64,000 nt of DNA, taken from positions 1,054,001 through 1,118,000 of the forward strand of contig JAILWY010000021.1 of the NCBI GenBank assembly GCA_022113835.1, read 5' to 3'. Shown piece by piece: positions 12,151 to 25,315 of the stretch. The translations under genes were made by a program, and so were the position numbers. Source of the stretch: Atopsyche davidsoni. Lineage: Eukaryota > Arthropoda > Insecta > Trichoptera > Hydrobiosidae. Below the pieces are notes generated by a model. That model did no database searches, was not told where the DNA came from, and was given only the letters and a program-made list of their open reading frames with translations. How positions within the stretch are numbered: position 1 is the first letter of the stretch; every line of letters starts with the position of its first letter.

Positions 12151-13248
12151 AATTACGAGAAATCTTATATTTACAACTTTTTTTTTTACTTGCAATCGAT
12201 ATTGCATGTAAAATTTTTTTATTAAATAAATATATAAAAAACGGTAAATTTTCTCTTATTCATTTTTCGGGCTGTACAGTCGGGCTGTCAATCGGGCAGT
12301 TTATTCATATAGTGCAATGAGTATTAGCGCAGCATTTCTTTATAAATAATAAAAAAGTTTTTTTTTTTAAATAAATTATTAAATACCCGTCCTAAAAAAA
12401 ATACATTATATGGTATAGTGTATTTAATATAAAAACAATAAAATATTATTGTTTGATTAGTCAGATTTGATTGAGACGAATTTGGTCTCGTCAATAAACA
12501 TTTGAAACGTTCCACATACTGAAAAAATTGTTTTGTTTGTAGAAACATACCGACTATTCAATATTCTGAGTCCTTTTTCGAGCGAAAATCTGAACAATCA
12601 GAAAAATTATATTAAAAATATCGTTTTAGCACAAAGATATTATGTAAGTAGTAGTAGTGATAAAAAAATATTTAAAATTATCTATGGTAATAGTCTTAAC
12701 ATGTCTTATAAACCAAAAGCTTTGATACGCAAAAATCCGACCTATTAAATCAGAGTAAGCTAAGCATAATTTTTACGTTGTATTAATAGAAGATATTTTT
12801 TTCATAAAATATTTATTCTTAAAATCTATTAAAATATTTTTCTGCAAGATGGATAAACTTCTCAATATATTTTTATTTCTTAAAATTCACAATAAATTTT
12901 TTTATTTAGAAGCTGTCAAAACATATTTGTTTTACTGATAAACATAAAAATTAATAAAATAATGTTTTTAAAACACAAATATTTTAAAATTATATTTAAA
13001 AGCATTAAATAGAATTTTATAATACCATCTATGTGAAATATATTGCTTCTAACGAGTGCAGCCAACGACATTCTGCAGTCAGCTGCAATATCTATGGGCT
13101 ATTTTTTTGTCTGTGAATTCTTTGTTTTTCCTTAGGCTTGAAGGATTTTGTGAGCGAGTGAGATGTGATTTCAACCAAAGATTTGTTTATTTTCTTAAAT
13201 ATCCCACTTGTACAGTTATAATTTAGTGGAGCAAAACTCTTCTTAAAA
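12151..13248. other. AT-rich intergenic spacer and NPAT 5' flank
   Basis: About 1.1 kb of AT-rich DNA separates the two divergent genes. The NPAT transcription start and 5' UTR must lie in its right part. A stop codon (TAA, 13,219-13,221) in frame with the NPAT ATG supports the chosen start. I cannot identify a TATA box or initiator with confidence. Confidence 0.5.
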
Positions 13249-16200
13249 ATGGGAGCGTTTTTGCCATCGGAAGTGGCGCGATTAGTTCTAGGTGCGACAG
13301 TTTGTTGATCATTTTTAGGCGTCACTGAATGTCATTTGGCGGGAAATGTTTTCCCCGTCATTTTGTCGCTAGAATGTAATTTAATGAGCGTTATGTTTTT
13401 ATTTCAGGTTATTTAGACGATCAGGGATGTACGACAGCATATGAAGAATTTTTAAATCAAAGTCCCCACTTGCACGAGTGTCGAGGGAGAGGAAGTTTCT
13501 TTACTAAAATGATGGGTCTATCCCTTGATGAAATCTTGGATGATTACTGTGCCATTCATTCATACGGTAGTTTTATTATGTTTTTACACAAAATTTATGT
13601 TTATCCATCCGTTTAATATATTCCTATTTTAAATTTACAACACAACCTAGAAACTATATTTCTTAAAATGGAGTCTCAATTACTAATGCCTTTCTGTTTA
13701 TTATAAAATGTAGAATATGTAATATGTTTTTTGAGATTACTTTTACTCGATTAAGTGATGTTTACACTTCTTAAACTCTTCATTTAGGCCTAGCTATGAA
13801 TATAAATGAACAAACAAATTTCATTACCATTCTAATTTTGAGGGTTTGACATATCAAGAAAAACTAAACATTTGATTAAGTTATTATACGTATTTCCTTT
13901 TTTATTATGATTAAATACTCAAGAATATTATCATTCTTCTATCAAATATGCTCAGTAGTAAGATATAACATAATAATATAAAAAAAAGAAAATACATATG
14001 TATATAGATGTCACCCTACCTGTCATTCTAAACGATTAGTGTTAACCAATGTTTTTAGAATTTTTCACAGAACTATTTCACATTTGACTAATGGTTCTGT
14101 TACAAATATATGCGCTAGTGTATATATCCCCTTTCATCATCAAATTCAATTTCTAAAATCATCAATTTTTTGATAGTACCTACCTACTATTGTAATGTAT
14201 TTCAGATATCAGTTTTTAGTCTGACAAAAATGTTTTTCAAGTATTTTATTGTTTCCTACGGATACAAATAGAGTTATTGCATATATTAATATGCTGATTC
14301 TTATATCAACATTTATATTAATATTGAAACGTTGTACTCAAACATACATTTTTATGTAGGTCAAAAAAATCGAAATTGTTTTAACATTTTATGATACAAT
14401 CTTAAGGTTTTAAATTTATTATATTTTACACATTAGTATAATTATGAATTTTTTTTTGTAGAAAATATAAGCTGTATTATAATTATATTATCTTTCATGT
14501 TAACCTCAAAATGTCATTTTCTTTGTATTATGTGAAATAATATTGTTAATATATTCACAATATTCTAAACTGTACTTTTAAATTTTCAATTAACTCGGTT
14601 TTAAACACAATCTAATGGAATTGACATTAATTTATAATTTTTTTTTAGTTTTGCATTTGTCTAAAATTTCTTAGTATTCAAGCAAAAAAGCAAATATTTG
14701 GGTCTGGTTTTGATAATTAAATACAGTATACGTAGTCATGTTTAGTCTAGAATCTTGAATCAAAAATGTATTTAGATAGTTGTATGTAGACTGTTTTAAA
14801 TGATTGCTTAACAAAATGAAGTAAGATTGTAATTATAGAGCTACATAAATTTGAATATTCTACTTTTACAGTTTCAGGTCTTAAGTGTTCTTTCGAATTC
14901 AAAAGAAAAGTTGCTCGCTGTCATAAATTGTTGGATAAGGTTAAATTCTTTATTGAAAAATACACAGAAAAACCAGAAAACCAAAATGAAAAGCTATCGC
15001 AAAGGTAAATTTTTGATTACACATTATTTGACTTTATGTTGTTACTTATAAGATAGGCTTTTCCTAAAAGTATCATTTTCGTTTGTCTTGTGAGAGTTGA
15101 ATCCAAAAGGAGTTAGGAATTTTCTCCAGCTACTGCACTCGCTGCAAGATCACTGCTGGCAGCTTGTCATGCAGCTGGCTTGCAAACATAATCTCAGCTA
15201 TAAATTAGTTTGTGCTGCAATTGTGAATTTTTTAATACCATAATGACAGCAAATGGATTTTGTCTGGTTGGCAAAAAAAATGCAGTCTGATGCTAATTAA
15301 TTAAAATCTGTTGAAACATTCATAATCATGAATGAATCTCCAATGTTATGCATATCACTAACATATTTTAATTTTAGCATCTTATCCAACCGATCTATCT
15401 CACCTCGGTTGAACAGCAGCAGATTGCTCCCCAAGAGAAATAACAGCTGTGATAGCATTTACTCCATTCCCACGGAGAGGTCCTACAAAGTTCATCACAA
15501 GAGGATTTCCGATGAGAGAATTGATAAATGTTCAGCTTACCTCAGCACTGCTAAGTCTCCCGGAAACGTTATCACCCGTTCGGCAGTTAATTTGGCAGAA
15601 GCCACAAATCTCGCCGATTTACCAGGCAACTCTCGTAAGTAAATTATCTAAAGATAAGATTCATTTTTTCTATTTTCTTGAAAATTTTTCCATCTTTAAA
15701 ATTGTTTGCTAAAGTATATCTTGGCAATTTTTCTTAATTTATCAATTTTTTACTTAATAATAAATAATAATAATTTATACTTCAAAGCTAAACCATTAAA
15801 CCATACTCGTAGACATTTTGTAGGTCTGCCTTGGTAAATGATTGTACACTAATGTTAAGACTATTGTGGTGTGTTGTTATTTCCCTTACCTCAATTTATT
15901 GCATGGTGTTCAGTCTTAGGAAGAAAGGTGCGTGTACTGCGCTATGCCTCCTGGAAAAGTAGTTATGTGTGATTCAAGGTTGGGTATAAAGTTTGCACCA
16001 AGGCAATATGCTTCTCGTGCGAGTTGGCAGTCTTTTTAATAAATTGTAAGTAAAGGATCGAACTAAAATTTTTTATTTGTGTGAATTTTAGCTATCAGAA
16101 ATTCCCACAATGATACCTCAAAAGACAAACAAATGTTATTATCACAAAATAGTTGTCACAAAAGCAGTCCACCGAGACAAGACAAGGAAAGAGATTCAAA

Positions 16201-19200
16201 AATCTATCAATCGGAAACCGAGGATCTTAACAAGACTGTGGTGCGCGTCGGCTGTGCTCAGAGTGGTTCCTCTTCTGTGGACAAAGACAAAGAGAAGGGG
16301 GAGACGGAGTTCAAGAAAGCCCTAGGGCTGATAAAGCATTCTGATTTGGACAAGACCCTGCCAGCTAAAACTCCACTGAAAAGAAAAAATCCCAACACCC
16401 GAGTCGGTTTGTCGGCACGCAAATATTGTCCCACCACCGAAACTGCTCCTAGTGATTCTTTTGATGTTACGGTAAGATGATTAAAATGTGTTATTTAAAG
16501 ATTATGAAATGTAAGCTTTTTCTCATCGTGATGCAGGTAGATTATTATGTCAAAATAAGCTTCTTGGTTGTAAGATGGAAGAAACACTAACTATAGAATG
16601 TTTTGCTTTATTTGCTGCAATTGGTCAATCATAGAAATTTAATGGTTAGGATCGCTGATCCTTGACTGAAAATTCATCTGCTCAATCTCCATCTTGGCAG
16701 CTGAATTTCAAATTGTGTAATAGGGAGTTTTAGTTTGAGTTTATTAGTACAATATATATATTTTTAATAGTTTGGCTTAAAAGTGATGTCTTTTTAACAA
16801 GTAATTAAAATTGTATCAACATGTGATTTATAAATTATTTAGAACTTAAAAATTCTCAATTTAAAAGCTTAAAATACAGAAAAGATATTCTCTCAGAGAT
16901 GGCTCAAAACTAGATTATTAAATGTATACATAATTTAGTTTCCCAATTGCTGAATCAATCTTTTATGTTTTCAGACGATGACCATGACCAAGGCATTCCT
17001 AGACTGTACAGAACTTCACGAAAAACTGGCTGAACAAATTAATAAGCATTACAACTCATCACTCAACAAGACTCTAGAAGTCGAAAGATTGAGCAAAACG
17101 CCACAAAGTGCCAAGTCTGAGAAGTTTCCTGAAGCAAATAAGAATTTTGATGATATATATGCAATTGTTGCCAAGTCTATAGTAGAGAAAACTGAGAAGG
17201 ACCCCTTGTTTGATCTCATGCTCAATGAAGTTTTAGGTATATTGATTTTAACACCTGTCATTTATGTTACTGCTATCATCAATGACAAAATGTCAAAGTA
17301 AAAGATCATCATTCATCAATTGATAAATAAGTTGTACACTTAGGATCAATCCAAGTAGATCATATTATTTCATTTGTGTTGAATTTTGGACATAAAAAAC
17401 TACATCCAAAGGTTCTAAAACTGTGGCAGAGATAACCTGTTACCAGCAGAACATTCCTCATTTTATATATTTCATCATGCAACTTTTGTTTGTATCATAA
17501 ATTTTACATTTCATTTCTATCTCAGCTAAGTGAAATGTGTGAATAATGACAACTATTGAAAAATACCTTATTTTAAAATTTGTAAATAAGTCACAGTGTT
17601 TCTATTTGGTTATTATTTTCACAGCGGCTTCAGTTGAGACTACTTCGGGAACTGAATCAGATGTTCTAAGCCGACCAAGCACGAGTACTCCAGAAAAATC
17701 AAATCACCATTCTCCGTATGTACAATAAATTAAAAAATTAGATGATGCACTTTTAGTATCTTGCATCATACAACATAAATTGTGTATTTGTGGGCATTAC
17801 AATAGTGGAAAAAAGTTCTTCAAACACACCCCAAGTAAAACTAATTTTTAAAATGATAGATCTAAAACAGTTTGTTTTTTTATTTTTACAGAAATCACAA
17901 TGATTCTCCACCACCATCATGGAAATCTCATTCAATAATTTCTCCAGAACAGACTCGATTTACCAAAGATCTTAATTGCAGGCAGCAAACAAATCAATTG
18001 CACAAAGAGTCCGATAATCTTGAGCCACTCAATACATTTAAGCCTATCCATACCCCTTCACCGATATTACCAGAACCAAGAATAATTTCACGGTATCCAA
18101 AAGGGGGCAAGAGAATGGACATTTTGAGGGCTAGTTATCGAAATTCTATCGGCGGCGATAATGTAGATGGTGATGTAGTCTCGCCAGAAACAGCCACTGA
18201 AGATCCACTCGTAGTTCCCGAGGAACAGGCTTCTAAACCAGATAAGAAAATTATAATCTTATCTAATGAAAGAGTACATACCAGTATATTGGCAGAAACT
18301 GGTTCAATTTTGATTCACAAAACTGCAGGTAATGTTGATGGGAATAAGAAAGATTCTGATTTGAATATAAACTACGAAAACCTCCCTGCGTCATCAGCTG
18401 CTAACAACTCCAACAAAGATCTGTGTGCTAATATTCCATTGATGGCACCTCAAGTCCAAACTGCTTCCGTATCTCCGTACAACATGATTCCTATTTCCTG
18501 CACTAGTTTGCTGTCGACTCAAGGCACTGTGGTCAGCAATAAAAGTGAAAAAAGCAATTCTTCTCTCCCTACGGACAGTAGTTTGTTTGGTTTGGCCTTG
18601 AATGCAGTATCCGGAACTAATGTAGCATCAGTGGCTCCACTCAGCGAAACTGGGCAAGGAATATCTAATCAGGTAGCTTGCTCGGGTATTACGGCACCTT
18701 CGAGTTCATCCACCATAAATAAGCTAAAGAATTTCCGGCGGGATTTTGTGACGGGGAGGCCTCCGGAGCTTGTCATCTCTAATGGGAGAGTGAGGACTTG
18801 TATACCGTCTAATACGGACAGCTTTAAGGATGAATTGCTTTTCACCAAAGAGGATATTTTGAAGATGCCAACTATTATAATGCTGCAACCTATTGAAAAC
18901 TCTAATGGTATGTTGATTATGTACTAGTTGATTACACACTAAAAGTATAGTTTACTAAACATTTTACAAAAATACATTTGTTTTCAATTTACCGTAAAAA
19001 GTTTTAAAATAGAGATTTGTTTATGTGATCACAGTTTCATCACCCATTAACATAATTTTGGAAAAAAATTAAGATTAAATAATTATATTATATCTGAATG
19101 CTCTAGTTCATACTGTAATAAGTTTTTTTCTTTTTCACTCTCGGTTACTACTAGAATCATTATTGAAATATGACCTTTTGATTTCAGGCACATCACACAT

Positions 19201-22200
19201 ACAGTTCCCAGATTTAGGAGTGAATAGTTCCGTGTCTATTGATGATGCCAACAACCTTACGGAACTTATTAAAGCATCTCCCGCCATTTCAAATATTAAC
19301 ACTGGTAATTAGAAATCATAAATCAAGAATATCTATTGTTAAGAATTAATACTACCTTGACGATTTTTTTATGATTGTAAAACTACCTTTAAGGTTAGAT
19401 TATTATTTCTGACGAAATGTGAAAATGTCTCATGCTGTTTTTTTAAATTTTAGTTGCGGATACTGGAGTAAATGAACAATTTAATGGACACATTCAAAAG
19501 TTTGATAATATGTCAAGGGATAGTAAATCTTGTGGATTTAATGCTGCTCCTTCTCAACCTACGCTTCCTGCCGTTGTCGATGTCAGTAATATCATAACGA
19601 AAAATGTATCGTATCAAACTGACAACGAAGCCTTAAGAAGCCGCATTTATGGGCCATTGACCATATCTACAAATAATAATGATATCAAAACGAGCAGTTT
19701 GAAACCTATAGAAATAAATTCTGAATTCCTTTTTCCGAAGAGGAACACCCCTGATGCTGCTATCAAGACGAGGTTATGTTCTTCTACTCCTAGAAGACCC
19801 AATTCGCATGTTAGGGTATTGAATTTCAATACGCCCCAAGTGGAAGGGTTTCGGGGCTCCAGAAGGGTGAGGACATCATCTCAACCCCCCTTTAACTTTC
19901 TAAATGCTGCTCACGAACCTGATCATTCTTATGTGAGTTTACAATCACCTATCAGTCGCAGAGTCAATTCCAAAAATATAAAATCTTGTCTCTTCAAAAC
20001 TGTAGAAGAACAGCAATGTGAATCAGATGGAAATAGTTGCCTCTCAGTAGATGAGGAGCAAGGCCAACATCCTGAGGCTCAAATGACCAAGGTGTGGGAC
20101 CAAGTGCAAGGTGTAGGTCATATTCTTGCAAATAATGAAACGATACAATCGACTGCGCCTATGGATCCGTCTTTGCCTATCATAATAGATTTAGATAATT
20201 ATGTTGAGACGACTAAAGAGGTGACCATCGAAAATTGCCAACCATCTAAGGGTGTTAAAAAAAATATGGCCGATGGGGCTGCAGAATGGGCTCGAATTAG
20301 AAACGTTGAGAAGAAATTTTGGGATCAGGCCTTGCGTGCTCACATTCAGCCTCTGGATTATCCCATGAAATCTCCGAGAAAAATTGCTAAGTACCCGAGA
20401 AAAAGGAAAACAGCCAAGCGGAGTAATTTGATACGGAAGAATGCTAAACGTATTGAAAAAGCATTGATCAACAAAAGTAACAGCTCTCATTCAGATAGTT
20501 CTGCGTCTAATAATTCTAATACTAAAGAAGTGAGCAACCAGGACTTAACTCATGAAGAGCCATATGCAACTAGCGTTTCAGTAATTGATGACAAACTCAC
20601 TGCTACTAATTTGTTAGAGTCTAACAGTCAGAAAGAAGATGTTGATTCTAATCTGAAGAGTGGACCACCTTCTGTTGGTGAAACCCTCTCTAACGATAGC
20701 AATAGAGATCATCACTTTCATCTCAAATCCTTGAGAGATTTATATTCTCAACAGAAGTCTGTAATCAAATCTGCCGAGTCTCCGAAAGATGACGATAATG
20801 ATAGCCTCGTTCTCAAAAAGCCCAAAGCAAAGACTAAGAGTAAAGCTAAAACATTTAAAGTAAAGATCAATCGTAAAAATCACACTGAAGACAAACATGA
20901 CAGTCCCGATTGTAACTCTTCAAAATCTGATAAAAATACAAAAAGCAATAAGGAAAGCAAACTAGCAAAGTCAAGACAGGCTGATGGATCCAGTTTGTCT
21001 ATTGCGAAATCGAAGTCCAAAGCCAAAGTCAAAAAGAAAATCGAGAAGGTTGAAGAAATCACTGAAATTCCCGAGTCTGAAATAAAAGTGACTCCTGAGT
21101 TGTCCAAGGCTGGTAATTCCATCACGCTTATGAACGCTAAATGCAACTTGAGCTCTCTGTTCGACACTCCCTTTAAATCTTCCATCTTGGATATGTCAAT
21201 GGATACGCCAAAGTTTCTGACCCCGGGGGACATTGCATCTGTGTCTCTGTTGAAAGCTCTAGATTTCCCCACTCCAAAATTTATGATCACGCCTATCTCA
21301 ATGTCTTGCAATAGATTGGGAGGCAAGGAGCACACGCCGGGCTCACATTCGTCAAGACCCACCGACTACTCTGGCAGTAGTTCTTATTACAAACCTGATG
21401 AAATTGATGATTTATACAATGATTTCGAAAACGTCCCCTTGAGTAAAAGAGCATCTGATAAATGTTTAAAAAAGCAAAAGATATCTCCAGAACATTTGGC
21501 GGAGCGCAATGAGAGCTTACCGAGAAGAGTACTGAGGCCAAGACCGCCTCCTGTAGTGGCTCTCACCCCGACCCCAAAAATAAAAACACTTAAAACTATT
21601 AAAAAAGCACCTGTTGTAAATTCTTCACCAATTGAAAATGCAAAAGAACCCATTGCGGATAATTCTCCACCAATTCAAGGAGAGCCGAGCTCTCGGCAGT
21701 CGAGAGTACAAAATGACTTCTTTCCAAATGATAACTCTTCATCTGGTTCTTCGAGTTGTTCTGAATGCTCAAGTAGTTGTAGCTCCTCATCTTCCAGCTC
21801 TGACGAGGAAGTTTCTCTAGTGAAGAATACAAAGAAAGCAAAAACCCCCTTGAAAAGCAATACACCGTTTAAACAATACATAACTTCCACACCATTCTCC
21901 AAATCTTTCAAAAAATTTGATACGTCTTTGGAGCCTGTATGTAATTTAGAAAAAACCAATAAAAGTTTGAGAGATTTTGCGACAACGAGAAAGATGTTGG
22001 AGGAAAAACGTCTGCGAGTTTTATCTAAGTTGAATTCCAAAGTTATATCGCCTAAAAAAATTATCAGGTGTAATGGAAAAAAGGCTGTAGCTTCTAAAGA
22101 AAAAAATAACATTACTCGAGTGCCCTGTAAAGTCAAGTCTACAAGTGGAAGCAGCTTATCTGCCATGCTCGAGAGTTCGGCAGATCTTAAATCTAATAAG

Positions 22201-24420
22201 TTGTGCACTAAAGATAATTCTGCCAATCTTGATAAGAGTCAAGAAAAAGTCTTGCAGCCTACACCGCCTTTTATAAAATCTAGAAGAAAATCTTCCACTC
22301 CGCGAAAACTACAAAATGTTAATTTTGATTCCTCCGATTCACTGCCGCAAACTTTTGTCAAGCCGAACGTTAAAGATACTGTTGATGTAAATTCCGATAA
22401 AAAAGTTACACCAAATCAATTGGAAATGAACAAAGAAGAATCCCATATAACTAAAAAAGATCATAACCAAAACCGATCTCCAGACATCTCTGATGACGAA
22501 AAGTCAAATCCGCCAACAGAAGATGAAGTTTTCCCATCTCTTCACTTGAGTTCTGACGAAGCCGATGCAGACATGCCCAAACCTTCTGAGGTCATTGTCG
22601 ATTTTGATGAGATGGCTCAAATAAAAGAATTTATCAAACTTTCTCAAAAAAATGTTTCGAAGTCGGCTTTCCAAATAAATTTAGAAAAGGAAGGCCACAG
22701 TCCGTCCGCTGCCAAGAAAATTGAACTGTTACTTATAAGTTCTACTGATGATGGGGACGATTCAATGGAAGTCGAACTGCCGGTCTTATCGAAAAGTAGA
22801 GTTTCTCAGAGGCCATTACAAAATATTAAAAGTTCTCCTAAATTCACAAATGTAGAACGTAGTAAAATCTCTGGTAATTTATATCGCCGATCAAAAACAC
22901 ACTACAAACCTGTTAGAAAGGAAAAATACAGTCCTTGTAAGTTAAAAAGTTCACCTCTTAAGAAGAGTATGTATTCTAAACAAACTGATAAAAGTCCTAA
23001 GCGAGTAATAAAGAGTAGAAACGAGCTAAAGGTGCCTAAACAAGACTCACCGAAGACACGCACGACTCATGAAACAAAGCTTTATGAAAATAAAGAGGAA
23101 AGTATAAGTGAGCTTCGAAATCACCAAGGTTGTATATCTGAAGAAGATCCAGAAGACTTGTATTATAAGGAAACTGGAGTAATCATTTGGGGAAATTACT
23201 TTTGTGGACCTTCAAGTTCTAACTATCACTTTTATGAATCGAAGCTGACTCCCAAAACTAGGAGTAAAGCCCCCAAATCTCCACTGCACGATGTTGATTT
23301 GTCTTGTTTTAAAATGAATGTGACTCTTTTTGACACCGCTTGTCAAAAGGATGTAGCCTCGACCATCTCTTCAATTGATTATTGTGATTTGTTTGAAATG
23401 AATCCTGATCCTCTACTTAGGAGGCGAAAGCTGGATAAGGATAGGAGAGAAAAGAATAAACAATCGCAATCAGTAGCTGCAATTAATAAGTCTTGCACCG
23501 GTCTAGGCAGTTCAAATCCCTTAAAGGTGGCCATCGATGAAATGAGTAACTCGAGTGGAACTTCTTTATCTCCAATTCACAATGTCAATGATGGAACAGA
23601 TAGTCGGTCTTCTCGACTCAGTAGGCGACAGCAGAATATAAATCGGAAAGAAATCAACAAGAAATCAAAACCTATGTCTTCGGATAGTAAGTCTTATGGA
23701 AGTAGAACCAGTTCAAATCCGTTAAAGCAGGTGATTGAAGAAACAAGTAACTCCAGTGGAACATCTTCTCCGATGCATGATGCCAACGATGGAAGAGACA
23801 GTCGATCTCCTCTCTTGAAGCAGAATATAGATGGGAAAGAAAATGAAACACTACCACAATCTTCAGATAATAAGTCTTGCGTAATTCAAACCAGTTCAAA
23901 TCCTGAAAAGCAGGCGATTAACGAAACGAGTAACTCCAGTGAAACGTCTACATCTCCGACGCTCAACAACAATGACAAAACAGGAAGTCGGTCTCGGAAG
24001 TTGTTACTTGAAAATGAAATCATCACGGCCGTTTCTTCCATATCTGCTCCGGATAGCTATGACTATATTGATTTGAGTTCTCATTTTTTTTCTGTAGTCA
24101 AGGAGAACTCAGATGCTGATCCCTTAAGTGTAGAAAATGTCAATGCAGAAGAGGATTGCAATTCGACCGTAAGTGAATTGAACAGTAAAAATGAAGTTGT
24201 GGAAAAGAGCGAAAATAATGATTCACCCCCAGATGACCCAGTCGATGTTGTTGCGTCCTCTGAGGGATCCCTTCAAGGAAAACTAGCTGAGAAACGTAAG
24301 CGTGAAGACGACGAAGATAGCTCTGACTCAAAAAGAGGGAAACCTCTGATTCCTCAGAATATATTGAAGAAGATCAGTATTGAATCTGTTCTTAGTCAAT
24401 TGCACGGACCAGAGTTGTAA
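13249..24420 (+). CDS. NPAT: NPAT / Multi sex combs orthologue, histone locus body scaffold
   Basis: Ten exons join in frame with GT-AG borders: 13249-13291, 13408-13566, 14872-15004, 15378-15634, 16092-16471, 16975-17236, 17625-17715, 17892-18907, 19188-19304 and 19454-24420, giving 2,474 residues and TAA. Start: the ATG in AAAAATGG has an in-frame TAA 30 bases upstream. Identity: residues 5-17 (LPSEVARLVLGYL) match the LisH start of vertebrate NPAT nearly residue for residue; LisH spans about 5-40, followed by a conserved LDEILDDYCAI segment. A second family-like block with HEKLAEQIN is at residues 339-347 (exon 6). The rest is low-complexity, Ser/Lys-rich, with many SP/TP sites as expected of a cyclin E-Cdk2 substrate, lysine-rich basic stretches near 1,270-1,345, a Ser/Cys-Asp/Glu tract near 1,582-1,607 and three repeats near 2,164-2,337. 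Known role: nuclear scaffold of the histone locus body, driving S-phase transcription of replication-dependent histone genes. It is longer than human NPAT (about 1,430) and fly Mxc (about 1,840). Confidence 0.9.
13335..13346. promoter_or_regulatory. perfect E2F-type site in NPAT intron 1
   Basis: TTTGGCGGGAAA is the extended E2F/DP consensus. It lies in the 116-bp first intron, 86 bp after the start codon and 61 bp before exon 2. E2F-dependent transcription of NPAT is known in mammals, so the site fits G1/S control. Its placement inside the gene means the transcription start could be close, or the first intron may carry the element. Confidence 0.55.
23485..24005 (+). repeat. three diverged coding repeats in the NPAT C-terminal region
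   Basis: Three units of about 61-67 residues follow one another in the last exon (residues about 2,164-2,337). Each has the order K-S-C/Y, S-S-N-P-(L/E)-K, (D/E)-(E/T)-x-S-N-S-S-(G/E)-T-S, S-P, then a D/N-rich turn and S-R-S. Unit starts fall near 23,485, 23,686 and 23,869. The spacing differs (201 then 183 nt) and the units have diverged, so this is an old tandem duplication. I know of no such array in fly Mxc or vertebrate NPAT. Confidence 0.75.
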
Positions 24421-24714
24421 AGAGACGGCTCTCCTCTGTGCGAGTGTAAATAACTCATTCAAATAACATTGCTAGTATTTATTTAAATTGTACCTAAGTG
24501 CTATGACTGAATGCGTTTTGTGGATTCGTGTGGTTGTAAGGTTTGGTTTTCTGGTTTTTCCCGCAGTAGTCTCACTGCAAGGAGCCAATGTTTCATATTC
24601 CAGCTTCAAAGCTTTATTTTTTCCAATTTTACCTTTTTAATTGTACCTCTTTAATTTGACTGCTAACAATCGGTATTCTTAGATGTTAAACCTACTTTTT
24701 TAAACTTAGTTATG

Positions 24715-24856
24715 AGCCCTCTACACACGTTGCGACACAACTTTCAACCCACCTACAATTAGCCGATAACGTCCTATTTCGTGTTGTTCATAAAGGGGCG
24801 CTATCGGCTGATTGCAAATCGGTTGCAAGTTGTGTCGCTGCGCGTGTAGGCAGCTT
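24715..24856. mobile_element. MITE family A, copy 1
   Basis: A palindromic element of about 140 bp with imperfect terminal inverted repeats reading CTACACACGTTGCGACACAA on the left and the complement on the right. The inner parts also pair (CAATTAGCCGATA against TATCGGCTGATTG). No coding capacity. Two further copies are at 29,795 and 30,364. It lies within the probable NPAT 3' UTR. Target duplication is not clear. Confidence 0.75.
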
Positions 24857-25309
24857 TAGTCGTACAAAGTTTGACCATTTTATGCCTGTTTTTGTATGAT
24901 GAATTTTGACCTGTTTACAGATGTACAAATACTATTTATGAAGTTAATTTATTGTTTTGTAACTTAGTGATATAAATATTTCACAAAGATTTTTTTTTGA
25001 CTATTTGGAATTATACTCTTAATTTTTAAATATTTTTTCAAAGTGAGACTTCTTAATACGATTTTTTAGATTAAAAAAATTAAGTGTCAGTATTCGAGTG
25101 ATAAGATTAAAATATGAGATTGAACTTTCTCATATATTTTTATATTATAGAATATAAATAATTTTATTATGGCTACGTTTTTTTTATCATTAAAGGAAAC
25201 TTATGTTATTAGTTTAAAGTTTTTGATTTACATTAGTATTGTTAGTGTTAACGTTGTTACAATTATAGTGTATTCACCTGCTCCAAGAGTGATGTATATT
25301 ATGTACAAA

Positions 25310-25315
25310 AATAAA
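25310..25315 (+). terminator. candidate NPAT polyadenylation signal (AATAAA)
   Basis: A canonical AATAAA hexamer about 890 bp after the NPAT stop codon, followed by T-rich sequence. It is the first canonical signal I find after the stop. Variant signals further upstream could also be used. Confidence 0.4.

Noticed and set aside
20880..21362. 160-codon minus-strand frame inside the last NPAT exon
   Set aside because: It is the antisense shadow of the Ser/Lys-rich coding sequence, with no independent signal.
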